A DNA stretch of 64,000 nucleotides from Owenia fusiformis. Its lineage: Eukaryota; Annelida; Polychaeta; Sabellida; Oweniidae. Below are positions 35,610 through 47,100 of the stretch, piece by piece. The stretch's first letter is position 1, and every line of letters starts with the position of its first letter. The stretch covers positions 4,207,169 to 4,271,168 of the forward strand of contig CAIIXF020000010.1 of NCBI GenBank assembly GCA_903813345.2. Reading direction: 5' to 3'. Both the position numbers and the translations under genes were made by a program. The notes under the pieces were generated by a model. The model saw only the letters and a program-made list of their open reading frames with translations, was not told where the DNA came from and did no database searches.

Positions 35610-37339
35610 ACACTCCTCACCGTAAGTTTGGCAACCCTAACTCCCTCATTGGACTACGTGTAAAAGCCTCTTTTATTTGAAATCTATTTACATAACCAGC
35701 AATGAAAATACTTATGATAATTTGATAAAGGTGGAAATGTAACTTGACTTCATTTCCAGCGCCTCTAAATTTCCAAATTTTTTCTCAGTTACAATAGGTC
35801 GAAATTGTTGACTTTGATGATTTTTTGAAAATTGTCACTCCCATGTAAACCAATGGGAAATGGTGGGTTCGGCGCAAATCAGATTTCTGGATATCTATTC
35901 AGCAAATACAGGGTGTTCCAAAAGTAACAGGACTGGTGCTGGCATTTTGTTAAATATGCACCAATCGTTTTCAAAATTTTACATAATGTACTTCCATGTA
36001 TCGTTTCTAAGACTGCAAAGTTCCGACAAAATATATGAAACTCGGGTAGAGTTATGGTTGCTATAGTAACATGACATCGATATACCCGGGGCAACATTCC
36101 ACGCAAAAAGTTACAGAGACAGTAAGCATTTTGTACATCCCATATCATTTTGTTCATGCCATTTCAAAGTTAAAATGCATCAACTGGTGAGAATTACATT
36201 TGTTTTACATCATTTGATATTCCTATGTACCCTCTACTTTGAAAAATACTAGGCTCCTCTTTGGTCAGTGCAAGAGTAGTATTCTGTATCCATGACCCAA
36301 ACACATGAGTGAACCCATTTGAGGACATGTCACGCAGGGTCGATTGGACAACTTGGAGAAGGTCATTCTCATCTTTAAAGGTCTTACAGCACTGATTAGC
36401 ATTCCGTTCTCAATATAAGTAAAAATTAGATATTGCATGATCAGAAGAGTATGGTGCATGGTTTTAGACCTCAAGACCTAGCTCCTCTTTAGCTGCATGG
36501 TCTTTAATGGTGACCTACGGGCAGGCGCGCTATCAAGGTGGATGACTGGCTTCAAATTGTGTATTTTCAAAAACTCAACCGTGAATTGTTCAGACTGTTA
36601 TATATAGTGATATTCCAGGAAATTGAATAAATATAATTATCATTATGAAATTATACTTGAATCTGAGTTGTATAGCAACATCTTTACAACAAAGCAACTA
36701 ATAAAATAAACAAGAAATGTTGTATTATAATAGGTGAATTAGATGCTTTTTTCAGTAATACAAAAGTGTTAAATATCACATTTTTAAGAAAAAAGTTGCC
36801 CCGGGTATTGGAATGTCATGTTACTAAAGTAACCATAACTCTAATCGCATTTCATCATTTCTTCTTAAACTTTACAATTTTAGTTGAAATACTCCAAAGT
36901 ACAGTTTGTGAAAATTTGAAGACACTCAGTGCAAAATTGACAACATGCCAGCACCAGTCCTGTTACTTTTGGAACACCCTGTATACTTTGTTGAACGTGA
37001 AGGAACATATCATTTTCTACCCAACTTGTATTTTTGCGAGAACTCGGATAGATGTATATTCTGTCAAATGACTTGCGACAAACCTATCAGTTTCCATTGG
37101 TTTAACATGGGAATGTCGATTTTCAAACTTCTTCAGATTTGTCATCAATATCCAACCTATTGTTATTGTTGAAAAAATTGAGAAAAATTGGAGGTATTCG
37201 AAATGATGTCAATTTATATTTCAAGCCCTAAAAGTAGTATTTTCCTTACAGATTATGCAAATAAAAATTCAATAATACATAGGCTCTAGTAGTATTCCAA
37301 TGGAGAAGTTAGGGTTGCCAAACTTATGGAGGGGAGTGT
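35610..37339. mobile_element. ACACTCC-ended inverted-repeat element carrying a nested mariner
   Basis: The ends are ACACTCC..TAAGTTTGGCAACCCTAAC-like on the left (35610-35640) and the reverse complement on the right (37308-37339). A mariner at 35909-36981 splits it. Related fragments lie at 26926-27160 and 53815-54550. No coding sequence belongs to the outer element. Confidence 0.7.
35909..36981 (-). mobile_element. Decayed mariner element
   Basis: The element has inverted ends of up to about 190 bases starting CAGGGTGTTCCAAAAGTAAC, flanked by TA. On the minus strand, fragments such as PVIHLDSAPA and a PYSSDHAISNFYLY-like piece match the second and third catalytic blocks of mariner transposase, but no long frame survives. 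The arms have diverged more than those of the element at 33747-35249, so this copy is older. Confidence 0.75.
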
Positions 37340-38188
37340 ATGTACGAGTCTCCTCTCCAAAACAACAAAACATTTATTACATTTCTATTAAATACTATGA
37401 GTTAGTAAGGATTACTTTAAAACAGAATTGCATATTTATTAGGTTAACGAACTCCAAAAACATACTCAAAATAAAGTTATCACTCATGAACAAGTTGAAG
37501 ATTTTAAGCTTCTATGTGACTAAATCATTGCGTTAGAAATATCACATAAATATAAGATGTCCAATTTTGATACAATTTTAACACCATACGCAAAAACAGT
37601 ACAATCGTTTGTGTTATGATATGATATGTGAAATATGTTACAAGAATAATATGAATTATGTTACAAGATGAATTTGCTTATAATTGTATCATGTTTTAAG
37701 AATAACCCCGCCTCAACCCCGCATACACATATTACAAATCCTACACTCCCTCCATAGGGTTGGCATTGTACGCTTTTCATTCGACAGCATGTAAAAGCCT
37801 ATCAAATCTTATTGTGTGCAATCGTTTGGAATCGGTTGACAAACTTAAAGAGGGGAGTCTGAGAGTATTAAATGAGCCCAAATGTGCCTTTGAACGATTC
37901 ACTCTGCTCCACAATGTTGGATCTAGAGGGAGAGATTTGATGATCAACAAACGTGTTGAATACTAAAACTTTAGTCAAACTACAAACCTTTGTGACCCCT
38001 CCCCCACACACACAAACACTACACACCGCCCCTGTGTGAGTAGGTGTTAAGTCAAGTAGGGGGAGCGCAGTCGCAGGGGCTTGTGGCTAGACTACTAAAA
38101 CTTTATAACAATTAGGATTTTCAAGAGTCAGTGGTGGTCAGCAGCTACAGAAAATTGTTGTTCCCTGGAAAATACCAATTCCGATTTA

Positions 38189-41100
38189 CTAATAGTCAAA
38201 TGTACACAGTGTCAGAGCACTAGCAATCAACAGTGAAATATATGGAAAGGTTGTTCCTGCCGAACTGGTGCATTCATCATTCATGCCTGGATATTTCTTG
38301 TCCCTGATATTATCACAATGCGTCTTAGAGTCGCCAAGACATGCAGCGAATTTCATAACGTGGAAGATATAGTTTTGCTCGTGAGTCGTGTGGAAGAGGT
38401 GCGCCATTGGTCCACGGGCATAGATACCAACATCTGTCAAATCGTGGCCTGTTTCTTTCATTGGTATCGCAGATGGATATTTGAAATTTCGGTTTTCTGT
38501 AACATATTATCATTAAGTCTACAATCATATTATCAATGAGTGTACATACAATATTTTTCGGAGCATTCAATGACTCATTCGAGGTTTAATCTCACTTTAT
38601 GTTGTCATAAAGGATCGTAATCAGAAAATTAAGGGATTGTCAAAAACTTTTTGAAGTAATTCACGATAGATATTTAATTATGTCTTAATCTCGCCGAATT
38701 CAAGATTCTCGGGAAAACTAAAGAAGAAACACACTGAAACGAAACTACACTTAGAACAAGATTTGTAGAAGCATCCGATATGATAATTTTATGAACATTA
38801 TTTTTTTATTAAGCGATTCGCTTACTTAGATCATCATTTGTTAGGTTTGGCCTCGGTGCGCTGTCATTAAAGTTAGGTCCTTCTGCATAAGCGATGACGG
38901 TGTATGGTTTCTTGTCCACTGATGATAAAGCACCACCTCCTGATGTATGCGAAGAATCGTCTGTGTAGTCGGTGTTCCCTAGTGAATATAACACTTAATA
39001 AAATACTCACTTTGGATTACCCTTAGTTTCTCATGATATCGCTCATTATTTTAATATTGTGACATATGCATTTATATTGCTCATCACTTTTTTAAAATGT
39101 ACTGGTGCACGATTGATGATGGGACTTTAATTCATACATACGCATGCGCACTGTTTACAGAAGTCCGTGGACGTGTAATATTTTGACCAACAGAGATCCA
39201 TGTAGTCATTGAAAATGGACCATTACCTGTGACCGGGTTTCCTCTCTTTGCGTATGAGCCGGTGATTATAGGTGTTGAGTGGTCAGAAGTGACAATAATC
39301 AGCGTGTCCTTCTCGTCTGTCATATCCATACCGACCTTCACTGCCTTGTCAAATTCAAAAGCCTCCTCGAGAGCTTTTTGAGCCAGCGTGTCGTGGTGGC
39401 CATGGTCAATTCTGGCACCTAAAATCAGACCAAAGAAGCAAAATACAAGACGAGCTGAGGGAAAGAGAGCATTATCGTCAGCTAGCTAACATACGCATTT
39501 CTGTATAACAATTAAATACGGCTCTTTAATCTATGGTTTTGCGTCGCAAAGTGCTCTGGAATAACTTGACAAACTCCATTATAGAGCAGCCCTAATAGTT
39601 TCTGGGGCGATTCATGGTACGTGTTAGCAAAAATAATAATAGTCTAAATTGGAAAACCCTGGCGGAGAGAAGAGAATATTAAAAACAAAATATTCACATG
39701 TTCAAAGTCCGATCAAATTTGACCCCCTCTTATGTAGTTTCTATATTCGAAAAACTGTCAAATCCTGGTGCCAAAAGGGAGCTCCGCTCCAGAATAGAAT
39801 ATGTTTTACCCGCGAGAGCGACTATGAAATACTTAAATTCACCAGCCATAAAGCCTATCTCCATTTGGCCTTATCTTTCAACTGAAATAAAAATATCGCC
39901 AACCCTATCGATCTTTAAGAAAAACTATAATAAGAAATACACATTTCATAAAAAGAATATTTTAACAAGAAGTCTTAACTAAAAAGGTCTTTTGAAACTA
40001 AACTTAATAAAATTAGAAGCGATCTTGCCCTTAAAAGTGACTTTTTAGACATAATTTTAACAACATCATAGATCCTTCTTGCCCCTATGGCCACCGAGAT
40101 CAAGATAAGATTCATCTTTTACTCGACTGCCCTCTAACCGCCATACATAGAAATGATTACATACAGAACATCCTGAAGTTAGATCTTGATATTATGTGCT
40201 ATTTTGGAAAAGCCAGAAAGCAAAAAATAGAATTTATACTTTATGGAGAAGAAAATTTAAATAGTGAACTGAATACAAAATGCCTTCAACTATCTTCAAA
40301 TTATATTGACAATATCTTAGAACGACCCTTCTCATTTCGCATCATCATCTCTCACTAGCATTCATATACATCATCACGGGCAAGACCTGGTGGACGGCTG
40401 TGTCCGTTGCAATCTTACACACTCAAGTGATTTATACTATGTTTTTCTCTTTCTATAGGGGGGCCCATAATGCTATATTTTCCTAAGTGACATCTATATT
40501 ATTGAGTAGAGTGAATGTTTATTCTAAATAGGGAATTCGAAGTGGCCAGACGTACATTCAGCAGTGGTAAGCATATTTTGATTTACATGCCCGAGCAAGG
40601 GGCGCCCGAGCAAGGGGCTAAAATAAAAGGCTTTGAGGGCCTAGAGATATAATGCCCGAGCAAGGGGCTAAAATAAAAGGCTTTGAGGGCCTAGAGATAT
40701 AAATGCCCGAGCAAGGGGCTAAAAATAAAAGGCTTTGAGAGCCTAGATATAAATGCCCGAGCAAGGGGCTAAAATAAAAGGCTTTGAGGGCTTAGATATA
40801 AATGCCCGAGCAAGGGGCGCCCGAGCAAGGGGCTAAAATAAAAGGCTCCAAGGGCCTGAAATATATGCGCAAGCAGGGGGCAAAAAAATATGAACCATAA
40901 GGGGTAATGAATAAAAGGCCTTGAGAGCCTAGAGATACAGAGATATATGCCAGAGCAAGGGGCTATTAAATATAACTATGAGACAATATAAGAGAAGTTT
41001 TCTGAGAGGCAAATATTTGACAGAAACAAAGAAAAATAGAACATTGATGACATGAAAAATCTTGATAACATGGCCTTAAAATGAACACTGGAAATTCAAC

Positions 41101-44100
41101 GTGTTAATAACACAGTAACATTAGAGGTCATTATACAGTACGTTATGACGTTATAGTACAGTGTGACGAAAATAATGACACTCAGGTATAATCTGGTAAT
41201 TGGCAATTGAATGAAAATTGGGGTTTACTCAATAGAAAGTAGGTTGAATTGTTTTGACATGACTGGATAACCTATGCAAGTGATTGGTTATGTAATGGTT
41301 TAATTCCATGTACCCTCTTGTAAACTAATTTGAAAATGACTTGAGTTTGTAACATTTGAAACTAGTGAAGTCTGATAAACAATTGGCTTCTCTTTACATC
41401 TAAAGTCCGGGAGCACTGATCTCTTAGTGGTTTTAACCACGTGGACTTCGGATGTGAGAGTTGTCTCTCCACAGTAGGAGGTAATTGGCAATTGAGGTTA
41501 ATTACTCATGTTGGGGGACTGATTTTTCCCCACCAGTAATTCATGAATGAAACATTGATATGAGGTCAATTTTAGGTTTTATTAGCTTTATAATTACATC
41601 ATGGAAAACCATCTACTAGAACTACTGGGAGAGATTGCTCTCAAATCCGATGTCCACGTTAGTTTTTTGCCCGTTTTGGGTTAATTTTTTATTAAAGATT
41701 TGAGGATTGGGAGTAGTAAAAATTAACAAATCACATTATTCAGGATGTAAATACACCGTAAAGGGTAAAATTAAATGTGTATTTCACCCAATCCTTTAAC
41801 ATGAAATCTACTTGAATGTATGGATGTCACTTTGGAAACATAGATTTCCTAAGTGACATCTATATTATTGAGTAGAGTGAATGTTTATTCTAAATAGGGA
41901 ATTCGAGGGAGGTACTACTTTTTTCAAGGCCTGACTTCGTCGCTAACATGCTAAATATAAGAGTTAGCTGACGTTTGGGAGTCTGACTTACCTTCTAAAG
42001 GTTAGAACCCGAATCTTAATGAAACCATATCACCTTTGTTCCGTCAACCATGGAGCATTTGCCACAACATCCAAGAGGTAAATCATTGACCGAGAAAATG
42101 AATGATTTCCTTGTAAGTTCCGGAAGTTTCAATACGAAAAATTACCGAACATATATGAAAACCGAATATTTGTTCGTTGTTTTCACGATTTACAGGTTCG
42201 TATGTTCTTCAATGTTTTAGTCTAAATTATAAAGCATCACCAACAGGTCTTACTCTATTAATCGACTAATACAGCAGACGGCTCATATTTCTACGTAGCA
42301 TTTCGTTCAGACAAATATGGGACTGTAGATCACGCAGTTTCGTTCGTTGCGTACTTCACTTGAAATTGGTAATTTTATATTGGCTACTTCACTTAGCTTG
42401 GCGGATGTAGAACATTGCTTAATATTCACACCAGACATGCTTGGTTGACACGTCAACAAAGTAAAGTTCAAGGGTCAATGCGTTATTTCGTGATAACTAC
42501 AACGCCTTCCCGAAAGTCAACATTGATGAAAAATGAAAAAGTCGGAAAAGCATTTACACTAATTTCTATCAAATGCTATGTTTATGCATTACCATCGACG
42601 CAACAAAGGTGATATGGTTTCATTAAGATTCGGGTTCTAACCTTTAGAAGGTAAGTCAGACTCCCAAACGTCAGCTAACTCTTATATTTAGCATGTTAGC
42701 GACGAAGTCAGGCCTTGAAAAAAGTAGTAGTCATTAGCGAATGGAATGGATAATAGTTTACATATCATGAAATTTGGATGAAATATCATGAAATTGAGAA
42801 ATGATTGAAAAATAAGTAACCCTCCCACCCAACCCATTTCCTGAGGCTGTACATTCTGGTGGGTTTCACTTAAATATGTATTTCACCCAATCCTTTAACA
42901 TGAAATCTACTTGAATGTATGGATGTCACTTAAGAAACATAGAAGCTCCGGACCCTTATAATCTATGTAAATAATTGTGTTGAATAATATGGAAATACAT
43001 GTAAATTTAACAATAACCTAAAAAAGAGAGCATTATCGTCAGCTAGCTAACATACGCATTTCTGTATCCAAACGTGTCATAGTGTTACCAGCAGGGCGTA
43101 AAATGTTACCCACTGCTATATAGTATGTTTTAAGAAACACTTATTACCTTCTACGAATAAAAAGAACCCTTTGTCACTACGCTGGAGCCTTTGTATTGCT
43201 TTTCTAGTCATCTCCGTCAGTGTCGGCTCTCCTGCAGCATCTGTGTCGTTTGTATACGACATGTGACTGTAGTCGAATGATCCTACAAGTCCAAAAATAA
43301 ACATACTCAAATAGGTATACTATACTATATATTATATATTATCATAATAGCGTTGTGGAATGGAGATTGGTCCCTTCTGTTGATGTTATTTGCTGGCCCA
43401 TGATGTCTTTGTCAGATTGGTACATCATTTGTGTTTTCTGATAAAATAATCTAGGGTAATTAATCATATTTCTTTAAAGATGATTAAATAACCTACCAAA
43501 CCAGTGATCTATTGTGTTAGGATCAATAGAATCAAACTGTGCCTTATTCCAAACAAATTCAGCGTTCAGACCTCGGTCAGTCTTCTCTTTAACCCATTCC
43601 TCGTGAATTTTGCGCCCATCAAGGCGTCTTCCTGTTCGGTCAGGATACTCGGGATCTGCGGAAGTGTTGGGGTATAGATGGCGCCGACCACCACCCATCA
43701 GAACCTACATATTAAGAGGCAGATACAATAATCCAAATACAAGTTGCCAACTTGAGCAGACACAGATTTACTTACTCAAAATTTTCCTCTTCGGATCTAG
43801 AAAGTATTTTGAAAAGTTTAATTCCCAATGTCTATTGATCTGTCCCGAATCACTTACCGTGATATCTTTCCCCACGGGTCCCACAATGTGTGAAGCGATG
43901 TCTATGCAACCCTTTGATTTGGCATCATCTGTTATTGTCGAATCATCTTCCCACTCTCTTTCCGGGACGTGCGCATAAAGAGGCCCTGGTGAAGCATGCG
44001 TGATTCTTGCAGTGGTTACTACACCAGTAGCCTTCCCTAGAGAAATATAGCAGTTTATTTTGAGTAACTAGGGCCCAACGTTCTCTTTACTTGTACCCAT

Positions 44101-47100
44101 GATTCCAAGTGGAGTAATTGATGTAAAAAAGGAATAGGTCATCGATGTGAGTTAGAGTCAAGGTTTCCTTTGATACCCCAGATCGAACATGAAAATCACA
44201 CCTGCGTTTTTAGCTAGTTCTAGAATACACGTTGGGCTCCTCTCTGCGATGTTGGTGCAGTCCCCCCTTGGGGCTCGTCCGTCTGTGCCAATCACCCCAT
44301 AGTTGCTCTTCACTCCACACAGGCAGGCTGTTGCAGTTACTGATGAATCGCTGATCTGGTGGTTGACACTATACGTCTATAACACATTTTATTTGGTAGA
44401 GATTAAAAGGTGGATTGGATCTAGTGGATTGGATTCATGTAAAAGGTGGATTGGATCGAGAATCTTCAAAATATGGAATTTCTTATGAGATTTTTTCTGT
44501 TGATTTCCCTCTGCAGTATTACAGGTCCCTTTTGAGAAATCAGAACAAGGCAATGACAAATACATACTCCAATTAGTTCATAGTACTCTTAAGTATTTAA
44601 CTGCTTTTCCTTGTAAAACAACTTTTGTAAGACATCATAAATATAAATCTGTATTTAAAAGCTGTCATTCAAATTTATGTGTGAATGTTTGCAAAACATT
44701 TCTGCTATGTTCAGTTTGGATTGAAAACAGATGATATGGATCTTCAAACCAGTCTGCCTTATGATTAATGAAGTCTAAAATTACTCTTGGAATGAAAATA
44801 AGATTGTGTATTAGAGCAGGTACTAGGTCACCCTTCTAGCCCACCCATGCAAAATAATATTACCTCTATTATTTGACATTGTGGAAGTGAGGAGAGCAAC
44901 AATCTTATTAGAGGGAGATCAATAGAACTTTTTAAGGAAAATCCATATTTTGAAGATTCCCAATCCAATCCACCTTTTACATGAATCCAATCCACTCGAT
45001 CCAATCCACCTTTTAATCTTTACCTTTTATTTACGTAACTTTATTTGAAGTTTTCGTAAGATTCGCCGGTGCGATGAAGAGAGTGATATGGTGTCTACAA
45101 AACCTCTAAAATACTAGAACAGCAATTCCAGGGAGTCTTGAAAATCTCATCTTGGACGGAGCATGTGTCAGCTAATAAAATTAGAAAATCCGTTCACTGG
45201 TATTTGAGTTTTTTTACGAAAACTTGTTGGCATTTGAAATACAGCTGCCATTTTGGAAATTTCTTCTTAAACAGAGCTCCTATATGTCTCTAAGTAGCCG
45301 CATAAAAAATTTGAAAATCGTGTCAGGGTTTCCGTTTTTTGACCACCTGTATTTGACTAATCAAAGATTACATATTTAATGAAAATGGCGACCATTCTTA
45401 TCGCCCGGGAACACGAACGGACGGACAGACGAACGAACGGACGACTTTCCTATATCCCCCTCGAACTTAGTTCGGTTGGATAATTACAACACAAAGTTTG
45501 CGTAAAGAGACTTTAGGCCATAAGAACTAGAGTCTTTGTTTTGCGTCCACTTGTTTGCCCGATTTTGAGTAAATCAGAAAAAACAAACACATCCAAATAG
45601 CAATCACAAGGCATTAACATGACAAAATGTCACCACCTAGTTGCTCACAATATTATGAGTTCAAACTTAATATAAGTCAGATTTGAATTTCTGAGAACTT
45701 GTAAAGTCAAATTTGAACTTCTGAAAAGATGTAGATGATTTTGAAAAAAAAATTTGGTCAATTTGAAGCAAGTTGAAAACAGACCTTTTTGACCTTTTTT
45801 GACCTTGAGAAGGTCATTAAAGGTCAAATGTCAAATCTAAAGTCAGATTTGAATTTCTGAGAACATGTAGATGATTTTGGAAAAAAAATTAGTCAATTTG
45901 AAGCAAGTTGAAAAAAGACCTTTTTGACCTTTTTTGACCTTGAGAAGGTCAAATGTCAAATCTAAAGTCAAATCTAAAGTCATATTTGAATTTCTGAGAA
46001 CATGTAGAATGTAGATGATTTTGAAAAAAAATTTGAAGCAAGATGAAAAAATACCTTTTTGACCTTTTTTGACATTGAGAAGGTCATTGAAGGTCAAATG
46101 TCAAAATCATCTACATGTTCTCAGAAATTCAAATCTGACTTTAGATTTGACATTTGACCTTCAAATCTGACTTTAGATTTGACATTTGACCTTCAATGAC
46201 CTTCTCAAGGTCAAAAAAGGTCAAAAAGGTCTGTTTTCAACTTGCTTCAAAAAAATTTTCAAAATCATCTACATGTTCTCAGAAATTCAAATCTGACTTT
46301 AGATTTGACATTTGACCTTCTCAAGGTCAAAAAAGGTCTGTTTTCAACTTGCTTCAAATTGACTAAAATTTTTTTTCAAAATCAGATTTGAACTTCTGAG
46401 AACATGTAGATGATTTAGAAAAAAATTGAAGTCAGTCTAAACAGTATTTGTTGAGTTATAGGAAGTTGTAAGAAATTGTTACAGACGCCGGACGCCAACC
46501 GCCGGACGCCAACCGCCGGACGCCAACCACCAACCGCCGGACGCCAACCGCCGTCGCAAAAAAAACGGAGACCATAACAATATGTCACCACTTTTGGTGG
46601 TGACATAACAAGGGTCTGAAAGTACCATCGCGTTTCGTTCAATCAGAATCAGACGAAACGGCGGGTAATTCGATGAGCGTCAAAAATTGATTACTTTGGC
46701 ATACATTGTTTATTTTCTTTTTTACCCTTGAATGATAGCTATATTTTTAAATATACTATATAAAATGTATAGATATGTGTTTGTAATCACTACAAATTGG
46801 TATGTCATCCTTTTTATTCCCGGGTTTTTATGCCCTTGAAATGTATTCATCACAAGTTTGTGTTTTTCTTGAGTTTGTGTTTGTTTTCCTTGTTCCCTTG
46901 CATGATTTGGATTTTGCCAGGACGCAAAACAAAGAATCTACTTCTTATGGCCTTATACTAAAAGATGAGAATGCATACCGATACACTATATCGATTGTGT
47001 GGATGTGTCTATCCATAGACTACACTCTACACTACTGCTATATTTGTATTTACCTACGGCGAGGGCGTTTATGGCAGTATTATTGTGGATAATTTACAAA

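Larger units (their letters stand above)
32822..38188. other. Spacer between the two phosphatase genes
   Basis: No host gene is visible. It holds a hairpin element, two mariner-type elements and a larger inverted-repeat element, listed separately. The stretch 35300-35600 resembles 50800-51060 upstream of copy 2, so the duplicated unit includes the 5' flank. 37850-38188 resembles the 3' flank of copy 1. Confidence 0.6.

Noticed and set aside
40587-40970. CRISPR-like array
   Set aside because: Units are contiguous with no unique spacers, and the sequence is animal DNA.
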